Assembly: GCA_002069975.1 (NCBI GenBank)
Contig: MWCJ01000002.1
Coordinates: 1 to 64,000, forward strand
Length of the DNA stretch: 64,000 nucleotides
Direction: 5' to 3'
From: Bacteroidetes bacterium ADurb.Bin217
Lineage (GTDB): Bacteria; Bacteroidota; Bacteroidia; Bacteroidales; UBA1715
Positions within the stretch are counted from its first letter, which is position 1, and every line of letters starts with the position of its first letter. Below are positions 47,583 to 55,765 of this stretch, piece after piece. Position numbers and translations under genes: made by a program. Under the pieces are notes generated by a model. It saw only the letters and a list, made by a program, of their open reading frames with translations, was not told the origin of the DNA and made no database searches.

Positions 47583-47620
47583 TGACTTTTCAGACCTTGA
47601 GACGCTCAGACATTCTGTCC
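47583..47620 (+). repeat. Degenerate 8-bp tandem array, copy B
   Basis: TGACTTTTC, AGACCTTG, AGACGCTC and AGACATTC follow one another without gaps and end at the stop codon of the arginine decarboxylase gene. Confidence 0.6.
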
Positions 47621-49026
47621 TATTGATTATAACCTAATATTTTAAACATCTCTTCTGCCGACTGTTCTTCTCGATAAACATAATCTATAATATTACCCGT
47701 TTCGTCGCGATCAATAATTATATGCTTAGGCGAAGGAATTAAACAATGCTTAATTCCACCATAGCCACTTATTGAGTCTTGATAAGCTCCGGTATGGAAA
47801 AAACCAATATATAACGGATCTTTTTCCTTTTCGGAATAAGCAGGCAACATTACCTCTTGATTTAAATCCTCCGAATTATAATAATCGGAATGGTCGCAAC
47901 TAATTCCTCCAATATTTACCCGTTTATATTCATTTGTCCACTTATTTACCGGCAATAATATAAACTTCTCGTGAATACTCCAGGCATCAGGGATTGTATT
48001 CATAAGGCTATTATTTATAATATACCAACTTTCGGTATCGTTTTGCTGTTTTTGTTCAAGTACTTTAAAAATTATAGCACCACTCTCCCCTACTGTGTAT
48101 TTACCAAATTCTGTATAAATATGCGGGTCTTCTATTTTTTCTTTAGCACAAGCCTCTTTTATATTTTTAATAATTTCACCAATCATATATTCATAATCAT
48201 ATTCAAAACCTAAATGATTTCGAATTGGGAACCCGCCACCTAAATCGAAAGAGTCGAGTGTGTCGCATTGTTTTTTAAGATGAATATATAATTTAAGAGC
48301 TTTTTGAAATTCTCCCCAATAATACAAACTATCTTTAATACCCGAATCTACAAAGAAATGTAGCATTTTGAGTTCCAAATTCTTTTTAGATTTGATACGT
48401 TTGTTGAAAAAATGAATTATTTCGTTAGGGCGAATTCCTAAACGTGATGTATAATAAGCAGATTGAGATTCTTCGTCAATAGCCATTCGTAAGCCAATTT
48501 GTAATTTTTTGCGTCCTAAAACCTTTTCCAAACGATTTAACTCATCGGTACTGTCAAGAATCGTTATTGTATTTTTAAAACCTAAATCTCGTAACAAAAT
48601 TATTTTTTGCAAATAATCTTCTGTTTTATATCCATTGTGAATAACAATAAGCGACTTATCGATTTTTTTCTCTTGATATAATTTTAAAATCAAATCAATA
48701 TCAAACGATGACGATGTTTCTAAATTTACATTATGCTTAAGAGCTTCATTTATAACATGATAAAAGTGATTGCACTTGGTGCAATAGCAATACTGATAAG
48801 AACCTTTATAATTATAATACTTTATAGCTTTATTGAATAAATTACGAGCTTTTTTAATTTGTTCTCCAATTTTAGGAAGATAAATAAATCGAAAAGGGGT
48901 ATCGTACTTTTCGATTAAATACTTAAGGGAAACACCTTGAAAGGTCAAAAATCCATCTCTGAGGTCGAATCCCTCTTGAGGAAAGTAGAAACTTTGCTCA
49001 ATCAAATTAAAATACGTGTTTTTCAT
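47620..49026 (-). CDS. Arginine decarboxylase (short Bacteroidota type)
   Basis: A PLP-dependent fold III decarboxylase of about 468 residues, shorter than the 600+ residue proteobacterial SpeA. The start at 49026 (MKNTYFNLIEQSF) matches the usual opening of the group. The PLP lysine is expected in the YCYCTKCNHF segment near residue 85. GGGFP near residue 265 binds the phosphate, and the C-terminal CDHSDYYN and GAYQDSISGYGG complete the active site. It probably makes agmatine for spermidine synthesis. Other substrates (ornithine or carboxynorspermidine) cannot be excluded from sequence alone. Confidence 0.82.
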   Translation of the reverse strand: MKNTYFNLIEQSFYFPQEGFDLRDGFLTFQGVSLKYLIEKYDTPFRFIYLPKIGEQIKKARNLFNKAIKYYNYKGSYQYCYCTKCNHFYHVINEALKHNVNLETSSSFDIDLILKLYQEKKIDKSLIVIHNGYKTEDYLQKIILLRDLGFKNTITILDSTDELNRLEKVLGRKKLQIGLRMAIDEESQSAYYTSRLGIRPNEIIHFFNKRIKSKKNLELKMLHFFVDSGIKDSLYYWGEFQKALKLYIHLKKQCDTLDSFDLGGGFPIRNHLGFEYDYEYMIGEIIKNIKEACAKEKIEDPHIYTEFGKYTVGESGAIIFKVLEQKQQNDTESWYIINNSLMNTIPDAWSIHEKFILLPVNKWTNEYKRVNIGGISCDHSDYYNSEDLNQEVMLPAYSEKEKDPLYIGFFHTGAYQDSISGYGGIKHCLIPSPKHIIIDRDETGNIIDYVYREEQSAEEMFKILGYNQ

Positions 49027-49138
49027 TCTTATACCATACAATTAAAATTTTTGCAAATAAAATGCTTTTTTTGAGAGGGGGTATATGTTATTGTATTTTT
49101 TTTAATACAATCCTCATATTTTTTCATATATCAATGAG

Positions 49139-50200
49139 TTACAACCATCTTTTCTTTTTAAAATAGTACAACATTCCACCTGTTAACAACAACATAACTC
49201 CCCACATAATAAAATAACTGTATTTATATTCAAATTCAGGAACATACTCAAAATTTGTCCCATATATACCAACAATAAATGTTAGTGGTATAAATAAAGA
49301 AGCAAACATGGTAAGAAACTTCATAATTTCATTGGATTTATTACTTACATAAGTATTATATACATGTAATTGATCAGTAACCATAGCATGATACATATCC
49401 ACAGATTCTATAGCTTGCGACACCAACTCATGTAAATCTTGCAAATAATCTAATGTACCGGGTTGAATTAATCTTGATTCTGATTTCTGCAATTGCACAA
49501 TCATTTCTTTGAGAGGTCTAACTTGCTTTCGAATATAATTTATTTCATTTTTTAAACTATAGATTTTATGAGCCGTTTTAGGATATGCATGCATAATTTC
49601 CATATCTATCTGCTCTATTTGTTCTCCAATAATTTCAATAGTTTCGAGAGAATTATCAATTAAAGTATCGAGCAACGAATAGAGGAGATAATCTTCATTT
49701 TGACTACAAATTTTACCGGCTTTGGTTCGAATTCGATGTCGTACCGGTTCAAAATACTCGGCAATTCGTTCTTGAAATGTAATTATATAATGAGCCCCGA
49801 GAATGCACGTAATTTGATCGCTATGAACTTTTTTATCGGAAGGAGTATACACCATTGCTTTTACAATACATGCAATATAATCATGCTCTACAACTAAACG
49901 TGGCCTATGATCGGTATTTACAATATCTTCGAGTAATAGTTGCGAAATCGAAAACTGTGTACCAATTTGATTTACAAGCTCCACATCGTGCAAGCCATAG
50001 ACATTAATCCAAGTAACAGAATCTGAAGATAGCAATACATTCGATTTCTGAATAGAATCTACTTCAAATTCAGTATGAGAATCTTCGTTGTACTGAAAAA
50101 CCTTAATTTTTGATTCTTCCATTTTTTTCCTGCCCAAAAAAATTACACTTCCCGGTGCAGCTCCATACACATCTTTACGCTTTTTTAAAAATCTTGCCAT
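49139..50200 (-). CDS. corA: CorA-family divalent cation channel with a GTN motif
   Basis: A 353-residue inner-membrane magnesium/cobalt channel. A large N-terminal cytoplasmic domain (WINVYGLHDVELVNQIG, VDTDHRPR-type segment LLEDIVNTDHRPRLV) is followed by a long helix and two C-terminal TM helices. The signature GMN that lines the pore entrance is replaced by GTN at residues 314-316 (IYGTNFEYVPEF). The segment after it keeps the usual PEF and aromatic pattern. It has a good promoter on its own strand, and the next gene on this strand is more than 1.5 kb away. Confidence 0.9.
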   Translation of the reverse strand: MARFLKKRKDVYGAAPGSVIFLGRKKMEESKIKVFQYNEDSHTEFEVDSIQKSNVLLSSDSVTWINVYGLHDVELVNQIGTQFSISQLLLEDIVNTDHRPRLVVEHDYIACIVKAMVYTPSDKKVHSDQITCILGAHYIITFQERIAEYFEPVRHRIRTKAGKICSQNEDYLLYSLLDTLIDNSLETIEIIGEQIEQIDMEIMHAYPKTAHKIYSLKNEINYIRKQVRPLKEMIVQLQKSESRLIQPGTLDYLQDLHELVSQAIESVDMYHAMVTDQLHVYNTYVSNKSNEIMKFLTMFASLFIPLTFIVGIYGTNFEYVPEFEYKYSYFIMWGVMLLLTGGMLYYFKKKRWL

Positions 50201-50234
50201 ACTATGGTACTGTATTTATGTGTTACAATAGTAC

Positions 50235-50262
50235 CAAAGATACTTATAAAATTTGAATTCAA
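50235..50262 (-). promoter_or_regulatory. Promoter for corA
   Basis: On the minus strand, TTG (50262-50260) precedes TATCTTTG (50242-50235) by 17 bases. The corA start is about 35 bases downstream. Confidence 0.65.
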
Positions 50263-50439
50263 AATATATTTGATTCTGTAATACAATGTAAGGTAAAAAA
50301 ATATTTTTTCAGTTTACTTTACTTGAAAATAATCAGTATTCGTCAGGAATTATAATATCTTTGCAAGCTTCTCTACTATTTAATTATAGGGGTTTATATG
50401 TAAAAGCATAAAAAAAATAAAAAAAATATTTGAAAGCTA

Positions 50440-50469
50440 TTGGAAAAATGAAAATGTAGTATATCTTTG
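50440..50469 (+). promoter_or_regulatory. Promoter for tRNA-Glu
   Basis: TTG at 50440-50442 precedes TATCTTTG at 50462-50469 by exactly 19 bases, with GCACC following as at the tRNA-Lys promoter. The tRNA starts 22 bases later. Confidence 0.82.
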
Positions 50470-50491
50470 CACCCGCAAATAAAAACCAAAC

Positions 50492-50563
50492 GGCTCGTTC
50501 GTCTAGGGGTTAGGACGCCAGGTTTTCATCCTGGTAACAGGGGTTCGATTCCCCTACGAGCTA
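50492..50563 (+). tRNA. tRNA-Glu (anticodon TTC)
   Basis: The 72-base cloverleaf has acceptor arms GGCTCGT and ACGAGCT (first pair G-U), an anticodon stem CCAGG/CCTGG around TTTTCAT (anticodon UUC) and a T arm AGGGG-TTCGATT-CCCCT. The CCA end is not encoded. It lies 17 bases before rpsT and is probably cotranscribed with it. Confidence 0.96.
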
Positions 50564-50580
50564 CTAAAAAAAAAATAAAT

Positions 50581-50835
50581 ATGGCAAATCATAAATCGTC
50601 AATAAAAAGAATTCGTCAAACTGAAACGAAACGTGTACATAATAAATATTATGCTAAAACTACACGTAATGCGGTAAAAAAATTACAAACAGCAACAGAT
50701 GTTTCTGAAGCAAAAGAAATGTTACCAAAAGTAACTGCAATGCTTGATAAACTTGCAAAGAAAAATATCATTCATAAAAACAAAGCTTCAAACTTAAAAT
50801 CTTCGATTACAAAACATGTTAATTCTTTAGCATAA
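50581..50835 (+). CDS. rpsT: 30S ribosomal protein bS20
   Basis: An 84-residue, very basic small-subunit protein with the family opening [20 protein letters not shown] and a helical body ending [11 protein letters not shown]. The start at 50581 was chosen because the frame extends into the tRNA upstream. It shares the tRNA-Glu promoter. Confidence 0.96.
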   Translation: MANHKSSIKRIRQTETKRVHNKYYAKTTRNAVKKLQTATDVSEAKEMLPKVTAMLDKLAKKNIIHKNKASNLKSSITKHVNSLA

Positions 50836-50863
50836 TTTTTTGCTTGAATTCTTATAATATTGG

Positions 50864-50894
50864 AAGCCTCTGTGTTCAACAGGGGCTTTTTTTG
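50864..50894 (+). terminator. Terminator after rpsT
   Basis: AAGCCTCTG (50864-50872) pairs with CAGGGGCTT (50880-50888), with one G-U pair, around a 7-base loop, then a run of T. Confidence 0.88.
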
Positions 50895-50932
50895 TTTAAT
50901 TTTATCATATATTTACCTAAAATTTTGAAAAT

Positions 50933-51946
50933 ATGAAATTAGAAAAAATTATTGTTATAGTAATTGCATGCTTTATAGCTCTGCCAATGAGTTTGTTAGC
51001 AAAAAATTACAAAGGAGCCGAAATATATTCAAATCAATCGTATTTATATGGTCGTTTCGAAATGCGTATCCAATCAGCTCCGGGAAGTGGACAATTATCT
51101 ACATTTTTTTTATACCGAAATAATTCGGAAACAGCAACCACATTATGGCAAGAAATTGATATTGAAATTTTCGGCAAAAACAATAATCAATTTCAATCGA
51201 ATGTAATAATAGAAAAAGTAGAAGGAACAAAAATAATGAGCGAAAAAAAACATACAACTCCAACCTCAACACAAGAGTTTAATATATATGTACTTGAATG
51301 GACACCCGATTCTATAAATTGGTATGTAAACGACTCGTTATATAACACCGAAAAAACGAATGCAGCTTATTGTAATGCAGCAATGAGCATACGATTTAAC
51401 CATTGGGTAGCCAATAATACCGCTTGGGTTGGAGTATTTGATAAAACTGTATTACCTTCATACCAATTGGTCGATTACATTTCGTATTCATCATACACTC
51501 CTGGCACCGGCGATAATGGCAGCGATTATAGTTTTGAATGGAAAGATGATTTTGATTCGTTTAATTCTTCTCGTTGGTCCAAAGCAAATTGGACATTTGG
51601 CGAAAACCTATGCGATTTTTTACCGGAAAATGCGTATACCGAGCAAGGGAATTTAGTGCTAAAACTTCATAGTATAATTCTTCCAACAGATATTGAATCT
51701 ATTTCAACCAATTCAATTCATATTTTCCCCAATCCCTGTACTGATTTTATTTACATTCAGTGCAACGAAGCCATTGAATATGAAATATATTCTTCAATTG
51801 GCAAGTGCGTAGTTCAAAGGCAAACTATAGAAAATCCAAAAAACACTCCTATCTACCTACCTACTCATATTTCGGCAGGAACATATTATATAAGAGTATA
51901 CCGATTGCAACAAGCGAGTAAAGAATTTACGATAATAAAAAGATAG
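50933..51946 (+). CDS. Circularly permuted GH16 lichenase-like glucanase with T9SS tail
   Basis: A 337-residue secreted enzyme likely to cut mixed-linked beta-1,3-1,4-glucans. A signal peptide ends near residue 23. The GH16 catalytic motif is E74-I-D76-I-E78 (WQEIDIEIFG), nucleophile and acid/base. The strands that normally lie at the N-terminus of GH16 lichenases (DDFDSFNSSRW, WTFGENLCDF, NLVLKL) come after the catalytic part, following TPGTGDNGSDYSFEWK. This is the order of the natural permutant from Fibrobacter succinogenes. The last 80 residues (IFPNPCTDFIYI, AGTYYIRVY) are a type A T9SS sorting domain. The gene is alone on its strand. Confidence 0.9.
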   Translation: MKLEKIIVIVIACFIALPMSLLAKNYKGAEIYSNQSYLYGRFEMRIQSAPGSGQLSTFFLYRNNSETATTLWQEIDIEIFGKNNNQFQSNVIIEKVEGTKIMSEKKHTTPTSTQEFNIYVLEWTPDSINWYVNDSLYNTEKTNAAYCNAAMSIRFNHWVANNTAWVGVFDKTVLPSYQLVDYISYSSYTPGTGDNGSDYSFEWKDDFDSFNSSRWSKANWTFGENLCDFLPENAYTEQGNLVLKLHSIILPTDIESISTNSIHIFPNPCTDFIYIQCNEAIEYEIYSSIGKCVVQRQTIENPKNTPIYLPTHISAGTYYIRVYRLQQASKEFTIIKR

Positions 51947-51975
51947 AATATATTAACAGAATTTATTTCAATTTT

Positions 51976-52902
51976 TCACTTCTTATTCCCAAAGATTTTT
52001 TGAAATAATGTACCCAATAAAGGTATATTATATAAAAACAGCACAAGAAGTATTTTATTCGTTTTACCGTTATATCCGGGAGGATACAAAACAAAAGACC
52101 TAATAATAGCCGAATACATACAAGCCAATTCTCTATGAGTATTGCAATACTGTGCAATATGAAAATAACACATACTTAGTAATTTACATTTTGTAACTAC
52201 CGGAAATCTTCGACACAATTCTGGTTTAGCAAATATTCGTTTGTAATTTTCTAATTCTTTAAATGCTTTACGAGAATCGCCTCCGGTAAACGATTCGGCA
52301 TGATGCACATATACAGTAGTCCGCTCTTGTATTTGCAGTACAGGATATTGAGTCGCAATGCGAGCTGCCAAATCTAAATCTTCGCAGACATATACTGCAG
52401 GATCAAACACAAATTGCTGTATAATAGACGAATGAATACACATACGTTGAGGATTAAATGTATACAAACCTATATACTCAAATACATTATAGCGTGTTAT
52501 ATCCGGACAGGGTCGTTCTTGCAATTCGTTATTGTATAAATTCCACGAATTTGTAAAAAACAACGCCGTTGGATTTTGACGTTCAAGAATGTGCGAATAT
52601 AACGTTTGCAAATGATGCGGTAAATGATAATCGTCGCTGTCTAAAAAACAAATATAAGTACCACGAGCCATGGCAATTCCCCTATTACGGCTATTGCAAC
52701 GTTCAATATTTATATCATTTTTCACATATCGAATTCGCGAATCGTGGTACGATTGAATAATTTGAGCTGTATTATCGGTTGAAGCGTCATCAACCAGTAT
52801 CAACTCAAAATCAGTATATGTTTGATTAAGGACACTGTCAACAGCTTTAGCTATGAATTTTTCGCGATTATATACCGGTAATATGACTGAGAAAAATGGC
52901 AT
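51976..52902 (-). CDS. Family 2 glycosyltransferase
   Basis: A 308-residue GT-A enzyme with the usual opening FSVILPVYNREKFIAKAVDS, the nucleotide-binding LVDDASTDNTAQII, the metal-binding CFLDSDDYHL near residue 90 and CEDLDLAARIATQYP near residue 185. It probably works in surface polysaccharide or glycolipid synthesis. It lies 3 bases after the DoxX/thioredoxin-like gene on the same strand and converges on the GH16 gene. Confidence 0.9.
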   Translation of the reverse strand: MPFFSVILPVYNREKFIAKAVDSVLNQTYTDFELILVDDASTDNTAQIIQSYHDSRIRYVKNDINIERCNSRNRGIAMARGTYICFLDSDDYHLPHHLQTLYSHILERQNPTALFFTNSWNLYNNELQERPCPDITRYNVFEYIGLYTFNPQRMCIHSSIIQQFVFDPAVYVCEDLDLAARIATQYPVLQIQERTTVYVHHAESFTGGDSRKAFKELENYKRIFAKPELCRRFPVVTKCKLLSMCYFHIAQYCNTHRELACMYSAIIRSFVLYPPGYNGKTNKILLVLFLYNIPLLGTLFQKIFGNKK

Positions 52903-52905
52903 ATA

Positions 52906-53853
52906 TTATTGTTCGAAGAAAGTGAAAATATCGCCTATATATAAATCACTATAATTTCTAAGATTTTTGATTTGACCATTATCAACAAACATAATAAATG
53001 GTAGTTTATTATGCGAGGTTTTAAAAAAGTCTTCGGCAGGAACAAATGTATAAGGAATAGTTTGAAGTCCAGTTTTAATTCTAACCTCTGATAATAAAGA
53101 ATCGCGCTGCGGAACATCTAAAAAGATAATAGATATAGCAAATTCCGGATGTTTTTTATGAATACTTTCAAGTTTAGAAATAGCAAATTTACAGGTACTA
53201 CATGTAAGAGAAGCAAAACACAGAACATGCTTATTTTGAGTCACATCTACAGTATCTTTCGTATTGAAAACCACCGATTTCATTGAGGGATGTGATATTT
53301 TCATTCCGGGTTTAATAACATAATTCCCCTCTTCGCCGGCAAGTATTGGTATATTAAAAATAAAGGGCATAGCAAAACTGCCGACTATTATTAATGTAGC
53401 TATATACAATTGAAATTTAGAAAACATGTTACTAGGCAATACTGTTTTATTGCGTAAAACATACAAAACAACGAGTATAAGTAAACAATTTTTTATTATT
53501 GATTGAATTGGATTTAATTCTACAATTTCGCCAAAACATCCGCAATTGTCTTGCGAACTGACAAACACATGCAAATAACCTAAAAAAAGAGAAAAACCTA
53601 TAAGCGTAAATAAGGTAACACGTAACGAATGAATAATATATACATTAGCCACGAGCATAAACCCAAGCAAAAATTCAAAACCAATAATACCGCGTGCAGC
53701 AAAAGGCACCAAATTCCATGGCACAATATCGAGTTTCAACAATAAATTTTCGAATGGTGCAATAGGCGACAATTTAAGTATTGCACTCAATATAAATACA
53801 ATACCTATAAGTATTCGCAGAGCTGTAAATTTGTTTTTCAATATAAATTCCAT
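52906..53853 (-). CDS. DoxX/MauE-type membrane protein fused to a thioredoxin-like domain
   Basis: A 315-residue protein. The first 170 residues have four or five TM helices in the DoxX/MauE pattern and a Cys-rich loop DNCGCFGEIVELNP, which suggests redox-active cysteines at the membrane. The rest is a periplasmic thioredoxin-like domain with LTCSTCKFA (CxxC) and PYTFVPAEDFF. The whole may move electrons for disulfide reduction across the membrane, as MauE-type proteins do. The T-rich terminator of a preceding leader lies 12 bases upstream. A GT2 gene follows immediately. Confidence 0.8.
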   Translation of the reverse strand: MEFILKNKFTALRILIGIVFILSAILKLSPIAPFENLLLKLDIVPWNLVPFAARGIIGFEFLLGFMLVANVYIIHSLRVTLFTLIGFSLFLGYLHVFVSSQDNCGCFGEIVELNPIQSIIKNCLLILVVLYVLRNKTVLPSNMFSKFQLYIATLIIVGSFAMPFIFNIPILAGEEGNYVIKPGMKISHPSMKSVVFNTKDTVDVTQNKHVLCFASLTCSTCKFAISKLESIHKKHPEFAISIIFLDVPQRDSLLSEVRIKTGLQTIPYTFVPAEDFFKTSHNKLPFIMFVDNGQIKNLRNYSDLYIGDIFTFFEQ

Positions 53854-53864
53854 AGGGTAAATAT

Positions 53865-53901
53865 AAAAAAAAAGAGGTTATTTGAACTATCAAATAACCT
53901 C
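53865..53901 (-). terminator. Strong terminator 12 bases before the DoxX/thioredoxin gene
   Basis: A perfect 12-bp stem (GAGGTTATTTGA at 53874-53885 with TCAAATAACCTC at 53890-53901) closes a 4-base loop. On the minus strand it is followed by nine T (53873-53865). It may end a short leader RNA or the upstream glsA-glsB-ygjP operon. Confidence 0.9.
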
Positions 53902-54023
53902 ATATTTTATTCAATTACAAATACTATTCAGCATCTTCTGCAGGAACACATACTTTTAATTGTAAAAATAAATAATTTTTTTATTAATTTTTTGTTTTTA
54001 TAAAAAGTGAGTTAATGAATAAT
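53865..54023 (-). ncRNA. Candidate short leader RNA or small RNA
   Basis: A good promoter (TTG at 54059-54057, TATGTTTG at 54037-54030, spacing 19) and a strong terminator at 53865-53901 would give a transcript of about 160 bases. The only tiny open frame with an ATG encodes MCSCRRC and stops. No known RNA family was recognised. It could be a small RNA, or a leader controlling the DoxX/thioredoxin gene. Confidence 0.4.
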
Positions 54024-54029
54024 TGCTTA

Positions 54030-54059
54030 CAAACATACAAAAGATATTTAACTTACCAA
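54030..54059 (-). promoter_or_regulatory. Promoter reading toward the DoxX/thioredoxin gene
   Basis: On the minus strand TTG (54059-54057) precedes TATGTTTG (54037-54030) by 19 bases. It lies after the ygjP-like gene and points at the strong terminator at 53865-53901. Confidence 0.7.
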
Positions 54060-54128
54060 AAAAAAATGAGATTTTTTACTTATTACATTGAGAAAAATCA
54101 CGTACAATCTTTTGATTATACTTCGCCT

Positions 54129-54830
54129 CTAATAAATTTTGTATGATTTTAATTCTTTTTCATATTGCATTTTACAATCACCCACTACCTGTTTCCAAAG
54201 TGCATGAAACTGATCTCCATGATTTTTGTGAACAGTATGACACAATTCGTGTAGAATAATAAAATCTATTAAATGAAGAGGTAAAATCATAATATAACAC
54301 GAAAATGACAATCGATTACCCGCTGAACAGGACCCCCAACGAGTACGAGCACTTGAAACGGAAACATGGGTATATGTAAATGAATGAACACTAGCTAAAT
54401 ATCGAACCCTTTCGGGCAAAACCATTTTAGCCTCAATCCCTAAGGCTTTTTCTCTAATTTTTCTAATAAAAACCTGAATACGTTCTGATGCAACATCATG
54501 CTGTTTCGATACATATAAATAAACTTTATTTTTTTTTATATCTGCCGATATTGTATCCGAATCATGATAATGAATTTCTAATGAATGAAAAGGGGTAAAG
54601 TTTGAAGTGTTTTGAGTATACAACAACGGTTGCATTCGAGGTTTTTGAGCATGTTTAATTATCCAAGATTTTTTTTTCAAAACAAATTGCTCTGCATTAT
54701 CTACCATTTTCGCCTTTGGTATTATTACAGTAACACTTCCTGTCTTTGTAACTTTAATTACAATTCGTTTGTTCTGAGGTTTTATAATATACGTAACAAA
54801 TCCTATTTCAGGATATTCACGAACTATCAT
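54129..54830 (-). CDS. YgjP-like metallopeptidase (DUF45)
   Basis: A 233-residue protein of the YgjP/SprT-like zinc peptidase group. The zinc site is H194-E195-x2-H198 (ILHELCHTVH), with H204 in NHGDQFHALWK as the third ligand. The typical RTRWGSCS segment lies before it near residue 165. The physiological substrate is unknown. The first four bases overlap the end of the glsB-like gene (ATGA), so it is the last gene of that operon. Confidence 0.9.
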   Translation of the reverse strand: MIVREYPEIGFVTYIIKPQNKRIVIKVTKTGSVTVIIPKAKMVDNAEQFVLKKKSWIIKHAQKPRMQPLLYTQNTSNFTPFHSLEIHYHDSDTISADIKKNKVYLYVSKQHDVASERIQVFIRKIREKALGIEAKMVLPERVRYLASVHSFTYTHVSVSSARTRWGSCSAGNRLSFSCYIMILPLHLIDFIILHELCHTVHKNHGDQFHALWKQVVGDCKMQYEKELKSYKIY

Positions 54831-55765
54831 TCTATTGATACTTTTGAATACGAGAACACATATCGTTGCAACTTATCAGAAACAATCTCATCTCGAGTAA
54901 TCAAAATTCCTGTTTCTTCAACATCACCAAAATCGCGATTAAGAGCCGTGCCAAAACTCTTCATTGTATTACTTAAATTTACATACGAACTTATAAGAGG
55001 CGGTATATTATGTTTAAGTTCGCGTACTTTATGAAATAAAATTTTATAATCTTCTTCGGGGGTAGTTCCGGTAAATATCTTAGCTAAATCTTCTTCGGGA
55101 TTATGAAAAGCTAACGGCGATTTAGGATATAGTAATCCTTGGGTATCACCAAAATTCTTTTTCATAAAATACAAAATATAATCTCTGCCTAATTTATTGT
55201 AGTGCAAATACATGGTAACCTTACCAAATAAATACTTAATTTGTGGATTAAGAGCCATAACTGCACCTAACCCTTCCCATAAATTATCGAGCACAAAAAT
55301 CCCCTTACGCCCATGAGTCCCCGACTGATATTCATGATGAACAAACGAACGACCTAACTCAATAACATATGGTAAATAATCGGTTTTAAATGTTTCTGAA
55401 AATTCAAATAAGCCTTTTGTTGCTAAGTGATACACCCCTTGATTGTCGCGGGCATTATTGCACAATATATATCGATATCCTCCTAATATTTGTTTATGCG
55501 AAGGATCCCATACTATTAATTGTTGATACGGAAATTCATTATGAGTATCATAAATATCAATATCGGCAGATTTTCCGGTACCTCCACCCGCTTCGCGGAA
55601 TGCAATTTCACGTAATCTACCAATTTCCAACATTACATTTGGTGCATTATGGTAATTAACTGTATACAGTAAATTTGACCCAAAACTTGTTTTGCGTAAA
55701 AATCTATCAGGACTTAATTCTGCTTCTAGAATACTTCGTTCTATGGGTTCAATTATTGTTTCCAT
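54827..55765 (-). CDS. GNAT-type N-acyltransferase, glycine-lipid GlsB/OlsB-like
   Basis: A 312-residue acyltransferase related to the OlsB family and to the putative hemolysin/GNAT proteins of Bacteroidota. Signatures are GRLREIAFREAGGGTGKSAD, QLIVWDPSHKQILGGYRY and ELGRSFVHHEYQ near residue 135. In Bacteroides, GlsB N-acylates glycine with a 3-hydroxy fatty acid as the first step to glycine lipids. The neighbouring PlsC-like gene, overlapping by 17 bases, would provide the second acylation. The exact amino-acid substrate here is an inference from this arrangement. Confidence 0.75.
   Translation of the reverse strand: METIIEPIERSILEAELSPDRFLRKTSFGSNLLYTVNYHNAPNVMLEIGRLREIAFREAGGGTGKSADIDIYDTHNEFPYQQLIVWDPSHKQILGGYRYILCNNARDNQGVYHLATKGLFEFSETFKTDYLPYVIELGRSFVHHEYQSGTHGRKGIFVLDNLWEGLGAVMALNPQIKYLFGKVTMYLHYNKLGRDYILYFMKKNFGDTQGLLYPKSPLAFHNPEEDLAKIFTGTTPEEDYKILFHKVRELKHNIPPLISSYVNLSNTMKSFGTALNRDFGDVEETGILITRDEIVSDKLQRYVFSYSKVSIE

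Larger units (their letters stand above)
47235..47619. other. Intergenic region rich in short repeats
   Basis: The 385-base gap between the DUF805 gene and the arginine decarboxylase gene holds a terminator, two 8-bp arrays and two short hairpins. A 65-codon open frame here is not convincing as a gene. The two flanking genes converge. Confidence 0.6.

Noticed and set aside
53910-53970. Frame on the minus strand ending VCVPAEDAE as the tail of a lost gene
   Set aside because: It has no start codon and is only about 20 codons long between stops; no convincing homology could be named.
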